A stretch of DNA of 64,000 nucleotides from Chloroflexota bacterium (GTDB lineage: Bacteria; Chloroflexota; Anaerolineae; Anaerolineales; Anaerolineaceae), in the NCBI GenBank assembly GCA_029548365.1, contig JAKPNN010000030.1, forward strand, positions 59,049 through 123,048, written 5' to 3'. This document shows positions 1 to 7,433 of this stretch, in pieces. Made by a program: the position numbers and the translations under genes. The stretch's first letter is position 1. The number at the start of each line of letters is the position of its first letter. The notes beneath the pieces were generated by a model. The model made no database searches, was not told where the DNA came from, and was given only the letters and a program-made list of their open reading frames with translations.

Positions 1-604
1 CCAGGGAGAGTGTTTTTGCATCCTCAAACTCACACACAATGATCTCGGGGTAGGGAGATTGTGCCCATGGAAAACCTTTCAAGACCATCAGGTCAAACCC
101 TTCGGTGTCAATTTTCAAAAAATCTACCGGTTTTGCTGAAAAGCCATACTCATTCAGGGCATCGGTCAAAGTGGTCACGCTGACCTTTTCTGAAGCATGA
201 TGGCTCTCAAGGAATGCCGAAAGCCCGCTGACACCGCTTGACACGGAGCTAACGAACAGGGTTACTTCCGGTTGTGCCTGGTCCGAGCAGGCTCGAGGAT
301 CAATAATGACATTATTCCATGCAGAAAATGAGTCTTCCAGCACTGCACGGTTGTTGGAGTCTGGTTCAAAGGCAATCACCTGCCAACCCAGTTCTGCAAA
401 TGGCGCCAGGCTCGAACCATGATGCGCGCCGACATCGATCATCAACCCTGAATGTGAGCTATTTTTAATTAAATCGAAAACGATTTTTGTTTCATCAGGG
501 CGAAAGGAGCGGTCTAATTTTAACCTGAGGGTCGTTATGAATCCTCTAATACCCTTTGTTTTGAGAATTGTTTGAGCCGTTTTCAGCTTTTTCATCAGCG
601 CCAT
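1..604 (-). CDS. FkbM-family SAM-dependent methyltransferase (C-terminus cut by window edge)
   Basis: Not a complete gene: 201 codons are visible and the reading frame leaves the window at base 1. The start is the ATG at 604, which has AGGAG seven bases upstream; a second ATG lies three codons later. The Rossmann SAM-binding loop DVGAHHG is at residues 57-63, followed by AFEPD at 78-82 and the FkbM hallmark FLKIDTEGFDLMVLKGF near 162. FkbM enzymes are O-methyltransferases, often acting on sugars or lipids of surface polymers; the substrate here cannot be told. It is transcribed away from the tRNA-tuf operon. Confidence 0.88.
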   Translation of the reverse strand, partial: MALMKKLKTAQTILKTKGIRGFITTLRLKLDRSFRPDETKIVFDLIKNSSHSGLMIDVGAHHGSSLAPFAELGWQVIAFEPDSNNRAVLEDSFSAWNNVIIDPRACSDQAQPEVTLFVSSVSSGVSGLSAFLESHHASEKVSVTTLTDALNEYGFSAKPVDFLKIDTEGFDLMVLKGFPWAQSPYPEIIVCEFEDAKTLSL

Positions 605-828
605 CGTTTAACTCCTGCGATAAATTATCGAATAACTTAAGTTTTTCGCATCTTACAAACAATTCAGACCACCTTAAAGGTCATTTTTTTTGTTTCAGCT
701 GCGATTATACCGTGAAATTCAGCCATCACCACTCGAACGTAAACCAACTCACGCGTCATCTTGACCTTTTACCCCAAATCGGATAAACTCATGAATCGCA
801 CTTTATGGCAATATAGGCTGAAAATATC

Positions 829-857
829 TTGCCATTAGGTTCATGCTTTGGTATAAT
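829..857 (+). promoter_or_regulatory. Strong sigma-70-type promoter of the tRNA-tuf operon
   Basis: TTGCCA at 829-834 and TATAAT at 852-857 are separated by 17 bases, and a TG one base before the -10 makes it an extended -10. It lies about 43 bases before the first tRNA. The rest of the 605-899 gap shows no gene I can support. Confidence 0.8.
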
Positions 858-899
858 CGTGCAGTCATTTGACGCGTCGTTCTTTAAAAAGTAGGGTTT

Positions 900-971
900 G
901 CCGATGTAGCTCAATGGTAGAGCAATCGCCTTGTAAGTGATAGGTTATGGGTTCGATTCCCATCATCGGCT
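900..971 (+). tRNA. tRNA-Thr (TGT)
   Basis: A 7-bp acceptor stem (GCCGATG with CATCGGC), D arm GCTC/GAGC, anticodon loop CTTGTAA giving TGT, and T arm with GTTCGATTC. CCA is not encoded. First gene of the operon. Confidence 0.95.
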
Positions 972-1049
972 CAGATTATACGCTTGTGATCGGGATGTAT
1001 TTTAAAAAATCATCCCGATCCCGAGCGGGTAATTAGCCCGTTTGATCTT

Positions 1050-1132
1050 GGACGGTTACCCAAGTGGACAAAGGGGACTGACTGTAAATCAGTTGGCACA
1101 GGCCTTCGTTGGTTCGAATCCAACACCGTCCA
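1050..1132 (+). tRNA. tRNA-Tyr (GTA)
   Basis: A class II tRNA of 83 bases with a long variable arm. The acceptor stem GGACGGT pairs with ACCGTCC, and the anticodon loop CTGTAAA between ACTGA and TCAGT gives GTA. CCA is not encoded. Confidence 0.95.
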
Positions 1133-1166
1133 TGTCTGGCAGCGCGGGTTGCCAGTCGGATCGGCT

Positions 1167-1239
1167 GCCCTCATAGCTCAGTTGGCAGAGCGCATTCTTG
1201 GTAAGAATGAGGTCATGGGTTCAAATCCCATTGAGGGCT
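1167..1239 (+). tRNA. tRNA-Thr (GGT)
   Basis: Acceptor GCCCTCA/TGAGGGC, anticodon stem CATTC/GAATG with loop TTGGTAA giving GGT. It ends 66 bases before tuf, so tRNA processing probably creates the 5' end of the tuf message. Together with the TGT isoacceptor it covers threonine codons. Confidence 0.95.
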
Positions 1240-1305
1240 TTCTGCCGAAATTAACATTATTGAAATTATGGTAAAGAATCTTTTTAGTTAAGGAGAAAGG
1301 AAGTT

Positions 1306-2508
1306 ATGGGTAAACAAAAATTTGATCGCTCAAAACCGCACCTCAACGTGGGCACCATGGGACACATCGACCATGGAAAGACGACTTTGACAGCGGCGAT
1401 CACCAAGGTTCAGGGGTTGCAAGGCTTCTCGAAAGCTCGCGGCTTCGCAACGATTGATAATGCGCCTGAAGAAAAAGAGCGAGGCATCACCATCAATATT
1501 TCTCACGTGGAATACGAGACGGAAAACCGCCACTATGCCCACGTGGATATGCCCGGGCACAGGGACTATATCAAGAATATGATCACGGGTGCAGCACAGG
1601 TCGATGGCGCCATTCTGGTTGTGGCCGCACCTGATGGCCCCATGGATCAAACCAGGGAACACGTGCTGCTGGCGCGCCAGGTGGAAGTGCCGAGCATCGT
1701 GGTCTTCCTGAACAAAGTCGACATGATGGACGACCCTGAATTGCTGGAGTTGGTCGAGCTTGAGCTGCGCGAGATGCTGACAGGCTACGAATTCCCCGGA
1801 GATGAAATTCCGATCATCCACGGAAGTGCACTGAAGGCGTTGGAAAGCACATCAACAGACCCGAACGCTGATGAGTACCAATGCATCCACGAGTTGATGA
1901 AGGCTGTCGATGAATACATCCCCGAGCCAACGCGTGAAGTTGACAAACCCTTCATGATGCCAGTTGAAGACGTGTTCTCGATCAAAGGTCGCGGCACCGT
2001 GGTAACCGGGCGTATTGAACGCGGTATCATCCACACAAGCGACCCGGTCGATATCGTCGGTCTGCAGGAAAAGAAAATGACCTCTACTGTGACGGGTGTG
2101 GAAATGTTCCACAAGCTGCTCGATGAAGGCATGGCCGGTGACAATGTTGGTTTGTTGCTGCGCGGCATTGCCCGTGACGAAGTGGAAAGAGGCATGGTGA
2201 TTGCCAAACCTGGCAGTATCACTCCGCACACCAAGTTCGAAAGTGAAGTCTATATCCTCTCCAAAGATGAGGGCGGGCGACACAGCGCCTTCTTCAGCGG
2301 TTACCGCCCGCAGTTTTACATCCGTACCATGGATGTAACCGGTTCGGTGACGCTGCCTGAAGGTGTGGAGATGGTCTTGCCGGGTGATCATGTGAACCTG
2401 ACCATTGAACTGATCGTACCAGTAGCCCTGGAACAGGGTTCGCAATTCGCCATTCGCGAAGGCGGCCTGACCGTCGGCGCAGGCAGGATCACCAAAATTA
2501 TTGCCTAA
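1306..2508 (+). CDS. tuf: Elongation factor Tu
   Basis: Delivers aminoacyl-tRNA to the ribosome as a GTP complex. The 400 residues have the usual length. Visible motifs are the P loop GHIDHGKT (19-26), switch I ERGITIN, DMPGH, NKVD and the GSALKA base-recognition loop, followed by domains II and III. The ATG has AGGAG (in aaggagaaagg) about ten bases upstream. The gene is linked to three upstream tRNAs and to rpmG-trnW-secE-nusG downstream, the arrangement conserved in many bacteria. Confidence 0.98.
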   Translation: MGKQKFDRSKPHLNVGTMGHIDHGKTTLTAAITKVQGLQGFSKARGFATIDNAPEEKERGITINISHVEYETENRHYAHVDMPGHRDYIKNMITGAAQVDGAILVVAAPDGPMDQTREHVLLARQVEVPSIVVFLNKVDMMDDPELLELVELELREMLTGYEFPGDEIPIIHGSALKALESTSTDPNADEYQCIHELMKAVDEYIPEPTREVDKPFMMPVEDVFSIKGRGTVVTGRIERGIIHTSDPVDIVGLQEKKMTSTVTGVEMFHKLLDEGMAGDNVGLLLRGIARDEVERGMVIAKPGSITPHTKFESEVYILSKDEGGRHSAFFSGYRPQFYIRTMDVTGSVTLPEGVEMVLPGDHVNLTIELIVPVALEQGSQFAIREGGLTVGAGRITKIIA

Positions 2509-2531
2509 ATAATTTTTATTGGAAGGATGGC

Positions 2532-2560
2532 ATGGTTGTCCTGTTATCCAGGACAACCAT
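2532..2560 (+). promoter_or_regulatory. Perfect 12-bp hairpin between tuf and rpmG
   Basis: ATGGTTGTCCTG at 2532-2543 is the exact reverse complement of 2549-2560, with the five-base loop TTATC. No T run follows, so it does not look like a terminator. It sits 12 bases before the rpmG ATG and could stabilise the tuf message 3' end, mark a processing site or limit rpmG translation. The role is inference. Confidence 0.6.
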
Positions 2561-2572
2561 AGTAGAATCAAT

Positions 2573-2740
2573 ATGGCGAAGAAAAAAGGCATCCGTCCGG
2601 TCATTACACTGGAATGCACGAATTGCAAAGAACGCAATTACACGACGGAAAAGAACCGTCGAAACGATCCAGCCCGGATGGAGTTGAAAAAGTATTGCTC
2701 TCGCTGCAGGGAACACACCCTGCATCGAGAGATTAAATGA
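2573..2740 (+). CDS. rpmG: 50S ribosomal protein L33
   Basis: The 55-residue product starts at the ATG at 2573 ([10 protein letters not shown]). An upstream in-frame ATG would add 18 residues that are read through the hairpin and are unlike L33. Two CxxC pairs (ECTNC and YCSRC) mark the zinc-binding C+ form. The Shine-Dalgarno region is poor and lies near a perfect hairpin, which may lower translation relative to tuf. Confidence 0.95.
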   Translation: MAKKKGIRPVITLECTNCKERNYTTEKNRRNDPARMELKKYCSRCREHTLHREIK

Positions 2741-2795
2741 GCATGCTGAGCTTGCAGTTTTTGCAAATAATGTTGACCAGCTCAGAAATGCACAC

Positions 2796-2869
2796 AGGCC
2801 AGTAGCTCAATTTGGCAGAGCACCGCTCTCCAAAAGCGGGGGTTGCGGGTTCAAGTCCTGCCTGGCCTG
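2796..2869 (+). tRNA. tRNA-Trp (CCA)
   Basis: Acceptor AGGCCAG/CTGGCCT, anticodon stem CCGCT/AGCGG with loop CTCCAAA giving CCA, discriminator G. A tRNA-Trp between rpmG and secE is the common order in many bacteria. Confidence 0.96.
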
Positions 2870-2881
2870 CCTGGTTTTTTC

Positions 2882-2906
2882 AACGCCGTCTGTTATGGAC
2901 GGCGTT
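2882..2906 (+). other. 9-bp hairpin between tRNA-Trp and secE
   Basis: AACGCCGTC at 2882-2890 pairs with GACGGCGTT at 2898-2906 around a seven-base loop, and only a short T stretch (TTTT overlapping the stem end) follows. It could be a weak terminator/attenuator or an mRNA processing structure separating the tRNA from secE-nusG. Confidence 0.45.
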
Positions 2907-2930
2907 TTACGCCCAGACAAGGAGTGACCG

Positions 2931-3149
2931 GTGTCACAAAAAAAGAAAAAGAAGTTGTCAATTATTCAGAAAATCCAACGCTTTTGGCGTGAAACCGTAG
3001 GCGAGCTTCGCAAGGTCACCTGGCCGACGCCCCCCGAAGCCTGGAAACTAACCAAACTCGTCATGATTGTTATGGTAATTTTGGCGACCATTCTGGGTGT
3101 GTTGGATTTCTTGTTTTCAAGATTGATCTCCTTCCTGGTTACCCTTTAA
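2931..3149 (+). CDS. secE: Preprotein translocase subunit SecE
   Basis: Small membrane subunit that clamps SecY in the protein translocation channel. The 72-residue single-helix form begins with a GTG at 2931, with AAGGAG seven bases upstream. It has a basic N-terminus (QKKKKK), the conserved VGELRKVTWPTPPE segment and one transmembrane helix near residues 42-65. It sits directly before nusG, as in most bacteria. Confidence 0.95.
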   Translation: MSQKKKKKLSIIQKIQRFWRETVGELRKVTWPTPPEAWKLTKLVMIVMVILATILGVLDFLFSRLISFLVTL

Positions 3150-3193
3150 TCGTTTTTGAAGGGTTTTAACAAAAAGAGTCGGACAAGGTAATT

Positions 3194-3928
3194 ATGGCTG
3201 CAAACGATAAACCAGACGAACAAGTTCCAGAAGAGGAACAAACTACGACTGTTTCTGAATCCGAAGAAACGGGTGATATTCCTGTTCCGGCTGAAGACCC
3301 TGCTGCTGATTCCTTCAACGACGAATTAGACGTTTCAGAAACCGAGGATTTGGAATCTTCGCCGTCAGAACAGTCATCCGATGAAAAACTCGATGATCCT
3401 GGCGACGACCGAGCTTGGTATGTGATCCACTGCTATTCAGGTTATGAGAATAAAGTGCGCCACAACCTCGAACAACGGATCGAATCAATGAACATGAAAG
3501 ATCAGATCTTTGATGTGGTCATCCCCACTCAGGAAGAGATCGAAGTTCGAGATGGTAAACGCCGGTACATCGAACGGTATGTTTTTCCTGGTTATGTGTT
3601 GGTCAACATGCTGTTGAGTGAAGAAAGCTGGTACGTTGTTCGCAACACTCCAGGTGTAACGGGCTTTGTTGGTATGGGCAACGACCCAACCCCCCTGCGC
3701 CCTGAAGAGGTCTCACAAATCCTTCGACGCATGGAATCCGATGCCCCCACGATTAAAGTCACCTTTAAACCCGGCGAGAAAGTCCGCATTATTGATGGTC
3801 CGTTCAATGATTTTCCTGGTGTGGTGGATGAGATTGATATGGAACGTTCAAAGGTGCGTGTGTTGGTTAATTTCTTCGGGCGCTCAACGCCTGTTGAATT
3901 GGGCTTTTTACAAGTCGAAAAAATATAA
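3194..3928 (+). CDS. nusG: Transcription termination/antitermination protein NusG
   Basis: Binds RNA polymerase and couples it to Rho or the ribosome. The NGN domain starts at W75 (WYVIHCYSGYENKV) and the KOW domain covers the C-terminus (FKPGEKVRIIDGPFNDFPG). Before the NGN domain lies an extra 74-residue stretch made mostly of D, E, S, T and P, probably disordered. The ATG at 3194 follows an ACAAGG ribosome site; no alternative start lies close to W75. Total 244 residues versus roughly 180 for typical NusG. Confidence 0.95.
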   Translation: MAANDKPDEQVPEEEQTTTVSESEETGDIPVPAEDPAADSFNDELDVSETEDLESSPSEQSSDEKLDDPGDDRAWYVIHCYSGYENKVRHNLEQRIESMNMKDQIFDVVIPTQEEIEVRDGKRRYIERYVFPGYVLVNMLLSEESWYVVRNTPGVTGFVGMGNDPTPLRPEEVSQILRRMESDAPTIKVTFKPGEKVRIIDGPFNDFPGVVDEIDMERSKVRVLVNFFGRSTPVELGFLQVEKI

Positions 3929-3946
3929 TCGTTTAAATCAGTTAGT

Positions 3947-3984
3947 TGTGGGAGGGTTTTAGCCCGTTTGAACCACAAAGGAGT
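3947..3984 (+). promoter_or_regulatory. Structured leader A before rplK (copy of the rplA leader)
   Basis: TGTGG (3947-3951) pairs with CCACA (3973-3977), enclosing an inner GGG/CCC stem with loop TTTTAG. The Shine-Dalgarno AAAGGAG starts within the 3' strand of the outer stem. The same element, identical except in the inner loop, precedes rplA (4425-4463). It is a candidate binding site for L1, the known autoregulator of L11 operons; that assignment is inference. Confidence 0.65.
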
Positions 3985-3990
3985 ATTGAC

Positions 3991-4416
3991 GTGGCAAAGA
4001 AAGTAAAAGCAATTGTTACCCTGCAAATTGAGGCTGGAAAGGCTAACCCGGCGCCGCCGATTGGCCCAGCTCTGGCGCAGCACGGCGCGAATATTATGGC
4101 CTTCTGCAAAGACTATAACAGCCGTACGGCTTCACGCGCCGGAGATATCATCCCGGCAGAGATTACGATCTTTTTTGATGGCTCATTCCGTTTTAAACTA
4201 AAATCGCCACCAACGGCAATTTTACTGCGCAAAGCAGCCGGAATTGAGAAAGGTTCCAGTGTGCCTAATCGAGAAAATGTTGGAACAGTCACCCGTTCTC
4301 AGGTGCGTGAAATCGCTGAACAAAAATTCAATGATATGAACGCTATCGACATTGAAGGTGCAATTCTGCAAATTGAAGGCACAGCCAGAAACATGGGTAT
4401 TGTGATCAAAGATTAA
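3991..4416 (+). CDS. rplK: 50S ribosomal protein L11
   Basis: Part of the GTPase-associated centre on 23S rRNA. The 141-residue length is standard. The GTG at 3991 gives [20 protein letters not shown] and is served by AAAGGAG; a longer in-frame start upstream would translate the leader and is rejected. The proline-rich N-terminal motif [17 protein letters not shown] and the RNA-binding C-terminal domain are intact. Confidence 0.97.
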   Translation: MAKKVKAIVTLQIEAGKANPAPPIGPALAQHGANIMAFCKDYNSRTASRAGDIIPAEITIFFDGSFRFKLKSPPTAILLRKAAGIEKGSSVPNRENVGTVTRSQVREIAEQKFNDMNAIDIEGAILQIEGTARNMGIVIKD

Positions 4417-4424
4417 TCATTTAA

Positions 4425-4463
4425 TGTGGGAGGGTAATGCGCCCGTTTGAACCACAAAGGAGT
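4425..4463 (+). promoter_or_regulatory. Structured leader B before rplA (copy of the rplK leader)
   Basis: Same TGTGG/CCACA outer stem and GGG/CCC inner stem as leader A, with the loop changed from TTTTA to TAATGC. The stem bases and the segment GCCCGTTTGAACCAC are unchanged. The ribosome site AAAGGAG again abuts the stem. Difference only in the loop is what a selected RNA structure would show. Confidence 0.65.
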
Positions 4464-4467
4464 AATT

Positions 4468-5178
4468 ATGGCAAGGCATGGTAAGAAATATTATGAAGCA
4501 ATAAAGAATATCGATCGAGATCAGGTATATGATCCCGTTGAAGCCATTAAAGTACTGAAATCCGTCAGTTATGCCAATTTTGATGAGACCGTTGAAGTGC
4601 ATGTGCGCACAGGCCTCGATCCACGCCAGGCGGATCAACAAATTCGTGATGTGGTCGTGCTGCCAAATGGCCTTGGCAAGCCAGTGGTCGTGCTGGTATT
4701 TGCCCAGGGCGAAGGCGCAGACGCCGCCCGTGCAGCTGGTGCGGACTTTGTTGTCGATTCTGAAGAAATGGTAACCAAAATCCAGAACGGTTGGACAGAA
4801 TTTGACGTTGCCATCGCCACCCCGGACATGATGGGGACGGTCGGCAAACTCGGTCGGGTTTTGGGCCCGCGCGGCTTGATGCCCAACCCCAAAGCAGGCA
4901 CCGTTGTCCAGGTTGATAATATGGCTGTCGCAATTGAAGAAGCCAAAGCAGGGCGTGTTGAGTTTCGCCTTGATCGGACCGCCAACATCCACGTGCCAAT
5001 CGGTAAACTTTCATTCACTGAAGAGGCACTGCATGAAAATTTGGCTGCCTTTATGCTTGCTGTCCGCCAGGCACGGCCTGCAGCAGCCAGCGGCAACTTT
5101 ATCCGCCGTGTGACCGTAACCTCTTCCATGGGACCTGGTCTCAAAGTTGACCACAATTCACCATCGCTGGTATTGTAA
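4468..5178 (+). CDS. rplA: 50S ribosomal protein L1
   Basis: L1 binds the mobile stalk of 23S rRNA, helps release deacylated tRNA, and in many bacteria represses its own operon. 236 residues from the ATG at 4468 ([18 protein letters not shown]). The conserved block [22 protein letters not shown] is present. A further upstream in-frame ATG at 4447 lies inside the leader and is not used in this reading. The stop codon overlaps the -35 of the next promoter. Confidence 0.97.
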   Translation: MARHGKKYYEAIKNIDRDQVYDPVEAIKVLKSVSYANFDETVEVHVRTGLDPRQADQQIRDVVVLPNGLGKPVVVLVFAQGEGADAARAAGADFVVDSEEMVTKIQNGWTEFDVAIATPDMMGTVGKLGRVLGPRGLMPNPKAGTVVQVDNMAVAIEEAKAGRVEFRLDRTANIHVPIGKLSFTEEALHENLAAFMLAVRQARPAAASGNFIRRVTVTSSMGPGLKVDHNSPSLVL

Positions 5179-5200
5179 TATTTTTTATTTGTGATATAAT
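5173..5200 (+). promoter_or_regulatory. Promoter for rplJ-rplL, overlapping the rplA stop
   Basis: TTGTAA at 5173-5178 (its last three bases are the rplA stop codon) and TATAAT at 5195-5200 are 16 bases apart, with TG one base before the -10. It precedes the L10 leader. Confidence 0.65.
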
Positions 5201-5224
5201 CTGGCGAAGCTGTAAACAATTGAA

Positions 5225-5300
5225 TATTTCTTTGCTGAAGAAAGCAGGTGCTCCCTCGGGAGCTTAATATCCCGCCGAGGTGAAGACAGAGTGAAAATTC
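5225..5300 (+). promoter_or_regulatory. Ribosomal protein L10 leader RNA
   Basis: The untranslated region between rplA and rplJ carries the recognisable L10-leader blocks AAGCAGGTGC, a short GCTCC/GGAGC hairpin, CTTAATA and CCGCCGAGGTGAAGAC, in order. In known cases the L10-(L12)4 complex binds this kinked structure and represses rplJL. Boundaries are approximate. Confidence 0.8.
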
Positions 5301-5323
5301 GGTGCCGAAGCGCATCTTGCACA

Positions 5324-5360
5324 GAAGTCCTTGCCTCAGCAAAACTGAAGCAAGGACTTC
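5324..5360 (+). other. Strong hairpin downstream of the L10 leader (attenuator candidate)
   Basis: GAAGTCCTTGC at 5324-5334 is a perfect complement of 5350-5360, and TCAG/CTGA extends the stem inside the loop. No T run follows, so simple intrinsic termination is unlikely; it may be an antiterminator/sequestering partner of the L10 leader or an RNase III-type processing site. Confidence 0.55.
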
Positions 5361-5398
5361 AATGCTTAACAATTTAGAACTGGAAGGAGGTGAACACA

Positions 5399-5923
5399 TT
5401 GGCGTTTACTCGTAAAGAAAAAGAAGCGATTGTCGAACAATATAAACAATGGGTCGACAACAGCAATGCATTCTTTGTTTTGTCTTACCAAAAAATGAAC
5501 ATGAGTGCCATCAATGATGCGCGTGAGAAATTGCGTGAAGTTAATGCTGAGGTCCATGTTGTTAAAAACCGCTTGTTTAAACTCGCTTTGGACGAAAAAC
5601 AACTACCATATGACCCGGAATTCTGGGAAGAAAACAACATCGTAGGTTTTGCGTTTAGTGATGCGCCCGCCACAGCCAAAGTTATCACAGAGATCACAAA
5701 AGCAAATATCTTTGGCATTCGGATGGGCTATATGGACCAGAGAGCGCTCACAGCTGAAAATGTCAAAGCCCTGGCAGAACTCCCAACTCTGCCTGTGATG
5801 CGCGCCATCGTCCTTGGGACAATCATGGCTTCAGCATCAAAGCTGGTCCGCACCCTGGCAGAGCCAGGTCGGTCAATGGCTGCTGTTATCAAGGCCTTCT
5901 CAGAAGAAGGCCAGGCTGCCTGA
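5399..5923 (+). CDS. rplJ: 50S ribosomal protein L10
   Basis: Forms the base of the L12 stalk. Best start is the TTG at 5399 (MAFTRKEKEAIVEQYK), eight bases after GGAAGGAGG; a GTG at 5390 overlaps that ribosome site and is less likely. This gives 174 residues, the usual size. The C-terminal helix that holds L12 dimers is present (PGRSMAAVIKAFSEEGQ). Confidence 0.95.
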   Translation: MAFTRKEKEAIVEQYKQWVDNSNAFFVLSYQKMNMSAINDAREKLREVNAEVHVVKNRLFKLALDEKQLPYDPEFWEENNIVGFAFSDAPATAKVITEITKANIFGIRMGYMDQRALTAENVKALAELPTLPVMRAIVLGTIMASASKLVRTLAEPGRSMAAVIKAFSEEGQAA

Positions 5924-5997
5924 GTGTTCTGGCAAACTTAATATTAATCGATAATGCGTAAAAAAAATACAACCAAATTGCAAGGAGAATTATAAAA

Positions 5998-6378
5998 ATG
6001 GCTGATTTAGAAAAATTAATGGCTGAATTAAGCGAGTTGACCGTGTTAGAAGCCTCTGAACTCGTCAAAATGCTGGAAGAGAAATGGGGCGTTTCCGCCG
6101 CGGCACCCGTGGCTGCCATGGTCGCTGGCCCGGCCTCTGCTGCAGTAGAGGAAGAAGTTGAAGAGAAGACTGAATTTGATGTGATCATCAAAGACGCTGG
6201 CCCAAAGAAGATTGAAACCATCAAAGTCATTCGTCAATTGACCAACCTGGGCCTGGTTGACGCCAAGACATTGGCTGAAACAGCCGATGGCAAGGTTCTT
6301 GAAGCCGTCGGCAAGGATATTGCCAACGAAGCGAAAGAAAAACTCGAAGCCGCTGGCGCGGTTGTCGAACTTCAATAA
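5998..6378 (+). CDS. rplL: 50S ribosomal protein L7/L12
   Basis: Stalk protein that recruits translational GTPases. N-terminal dimerisation helices (residues 1-35), an Ala/Pro hinge (about 37-58) and the C-terminal domain with [20 protein letters not shown] and [10 protein letters not shown] are all present in 126 residues. CAAGGAG precedes the ATG. Two hairpins with T runs follow the stop. Confidence 0.97.
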   Translation: MADLEKLMAELSELTVLEASELVKMLEEKWGVSAAAPVAAMVAGPASAAVEEEVEEKTEFDVIIKDAGPKKIETIKVIRQLTNLGLVDAKTLAETADGKVLEAVGKDIANEAKEKLEAAGAVVELQ

Positions 6379-6404
6379 CATCGTTCGCAATTCACAAATC
6401 AACC

Positions 6405-6455
6405 AACAAGCCCCGGTCTATTTGCACATGTGTGCACTTTAAGATGGGGCTTGTT
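6405..6455. terminator. Long-stem hairpin after rplL
   Basis: AACAAGCCCC (6405-6414) pairs with GGGGCTTGTT (6446-6455); a second small stem TGCACA/TGTGCA lies in the loop. Only a weak T stretch follows, so it probably acts with the next hairpin to end the ribosomal operon. Confidence 0.6.
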
Positions 6456-6468
6456 CCTGTTTAAAAAC

Positions 6469-6496
6469 GTCCCCGGACACAATCGGCCCCGGGGAC
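6469..6496. terminator. Bidirectional Rho-independent terminator between rplL and lexA
   Basis: GTCCCCGG (6469-6476) and CCGGGGAC (6489-6496) form a GC-rich stem followed on the plus strand by ATTTTTATT and flanked on the other side by AAAAA, so it can serve both the plus-strand rplL and the minus-strand lexA. Confidence 0.8.
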
Positions 6497-6534
6497 ATTT
6501 TTATTGAGATAATGATCAATCAAGCAGCCGTGGA

Positions 6535-7230
6535 CTATGCTTGATCCAACCGGCGAATGACCAGGACGACCTTGCCCTGTACCTGCACATGGGTAGGGTC
6601 ATCAATGATGATCGGTTTCATCAGGGGGTTGGCAGGTTGCAAGCGGACATGCCCGCCTTCAAGGTAAAAATACTTGAGCGTGGTTTCATCACGGTCAGCA
6701 AGCCACACCGCCACCATTTCACCGTTATTGGCTTGTGTCACCGGCCGCATGATGACAATATCGCCATCATTGACCATGGCATCGATCATCGAATCCCCCT
6801 GGACTTCCAGCGCAAACAGATCTTCTGTTTTCTCTTTGGGCGGGAGCAGGCTGCGCGCAATATCAATGCCGGTTTCTGAGTCAAAATAATTGAAATCCGA
6901 AGAGGGCACCGGTACCGGTTCGCCCGCAACAATCCGCCCAATCACCGGCACGCTGAACATCTCTGTGATGTCCTGGGCTGCCTTGAGCAGATTGCCTTCC
7001 AGGTTTCGCAATAACCGAATCCCGCGTGAAACATTGTTTTCACGCTCAATGTATTGCATTTCTTCGAGCTGTTTAAGGTAATAATTGACCACCGAGGTGG
7101 AGGAGATGTCGGTGTTCTCACCAATTTCTCGGATTGAGGGGGGATAGCCATTTTCTGCTTGAAATTGTTTCAGGAATTTCAAAATTTTCTTATGCCGTTC
7201 GCTAAGTCCTGCTCTTTTTCTCGCCATCAT
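6535..7230 (-). CDS. lexA: LexA repressor (SOS regulator)
   Basis: Represses SOS genes until RecA-ssDNA triggers self-cleavage. Residues 1-70 form the winged-helix DNA-binding domain (GYPPSIREIGENTDISSTSVVNYYLKQL region), and the S24 peptidase domain follows. Cleavage site Ala102-Gly103 (in VAGEPVP), catalytic Ser147 (GDSMIDA) and Lys186 (ETTLKYF) are all present, so autoproteolysis should work. AAGGAG lies six bases before the first ATG (7230); a second ATG is adjacent. The promoter carries its own operator, so it is autoregulated. Confidence 0.97.
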   Translation of the reverse strand: MMARKRAGLSERHKKILKFLKQFQAENGYPPSIREIGENTDISSTSVVNYYLKQLEEMQYIERENNVSRGIRLLRNLEGNLLKAAQDITEMFSVPVIGRIVAGEPVPVPSSDFNYFDSETGIDIARSLLPPKEKTEDLFALEVQGDSMIDAMVNDGDIVIMRPVTQANNGEMVAVWLADRDETTLKYFYLEGGHVRLQPANPLMKPIIIDDPTHVQVQGKVVLVIRRLDQA

Positions 7231-7279
7231 CTCAGGCTCCTTTTGCTAAAACTGCTCATTTGTGCTAATATCTTCTCCA

Positions 7280-7308
7280 ATCATACCCGAACATCTGTTC
7301 AGTGTCAA
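7280..7308 (-). promoter_or_regulatory. lexA promoter with SOS box in the spacer
   Basis: On the minus strand TTGACA (7303-7308) and TATGAT (7280-7285) are exactly 17 bases apart. The palindrome GAACATCTGTTC (7289-7300) fills the spacer; it fits the GAAC-N4-GTTC SOS box of Gram-positive-type LexA. LexA bound here would block RNA polymerase. Confidence 0.9.
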
Positions 7309-7433
7309 GGATAAATTCTTACTTTATCGATGCTAATCATGGCCAAAACCATCGTCCCTGCTGGTGCAAAAGGTATAATTGTGAGGCTGTGCACAGTCAG
7401 CCAGTGAACATTGACAAATTACGAGGTCACCGA

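Noticed and set aside
661..700. Terminator hairpin near ACCTTAAAGGT followed by T8
   Set aside because: Stem is too short (4-5 pairs) and it lies between divergently oriented units with no gene ending there.
568..786. Short plus-strand frame before the tRNA operon
   Set aside because: Overlaps the FkbM gene start and leader; composition unlike a protein.
1330..2637. Long open frames on the minus strand across tuf
   Set aside because: They mirror the codon bias of the tuf gene, have no ribosome sites and no protein-family content.
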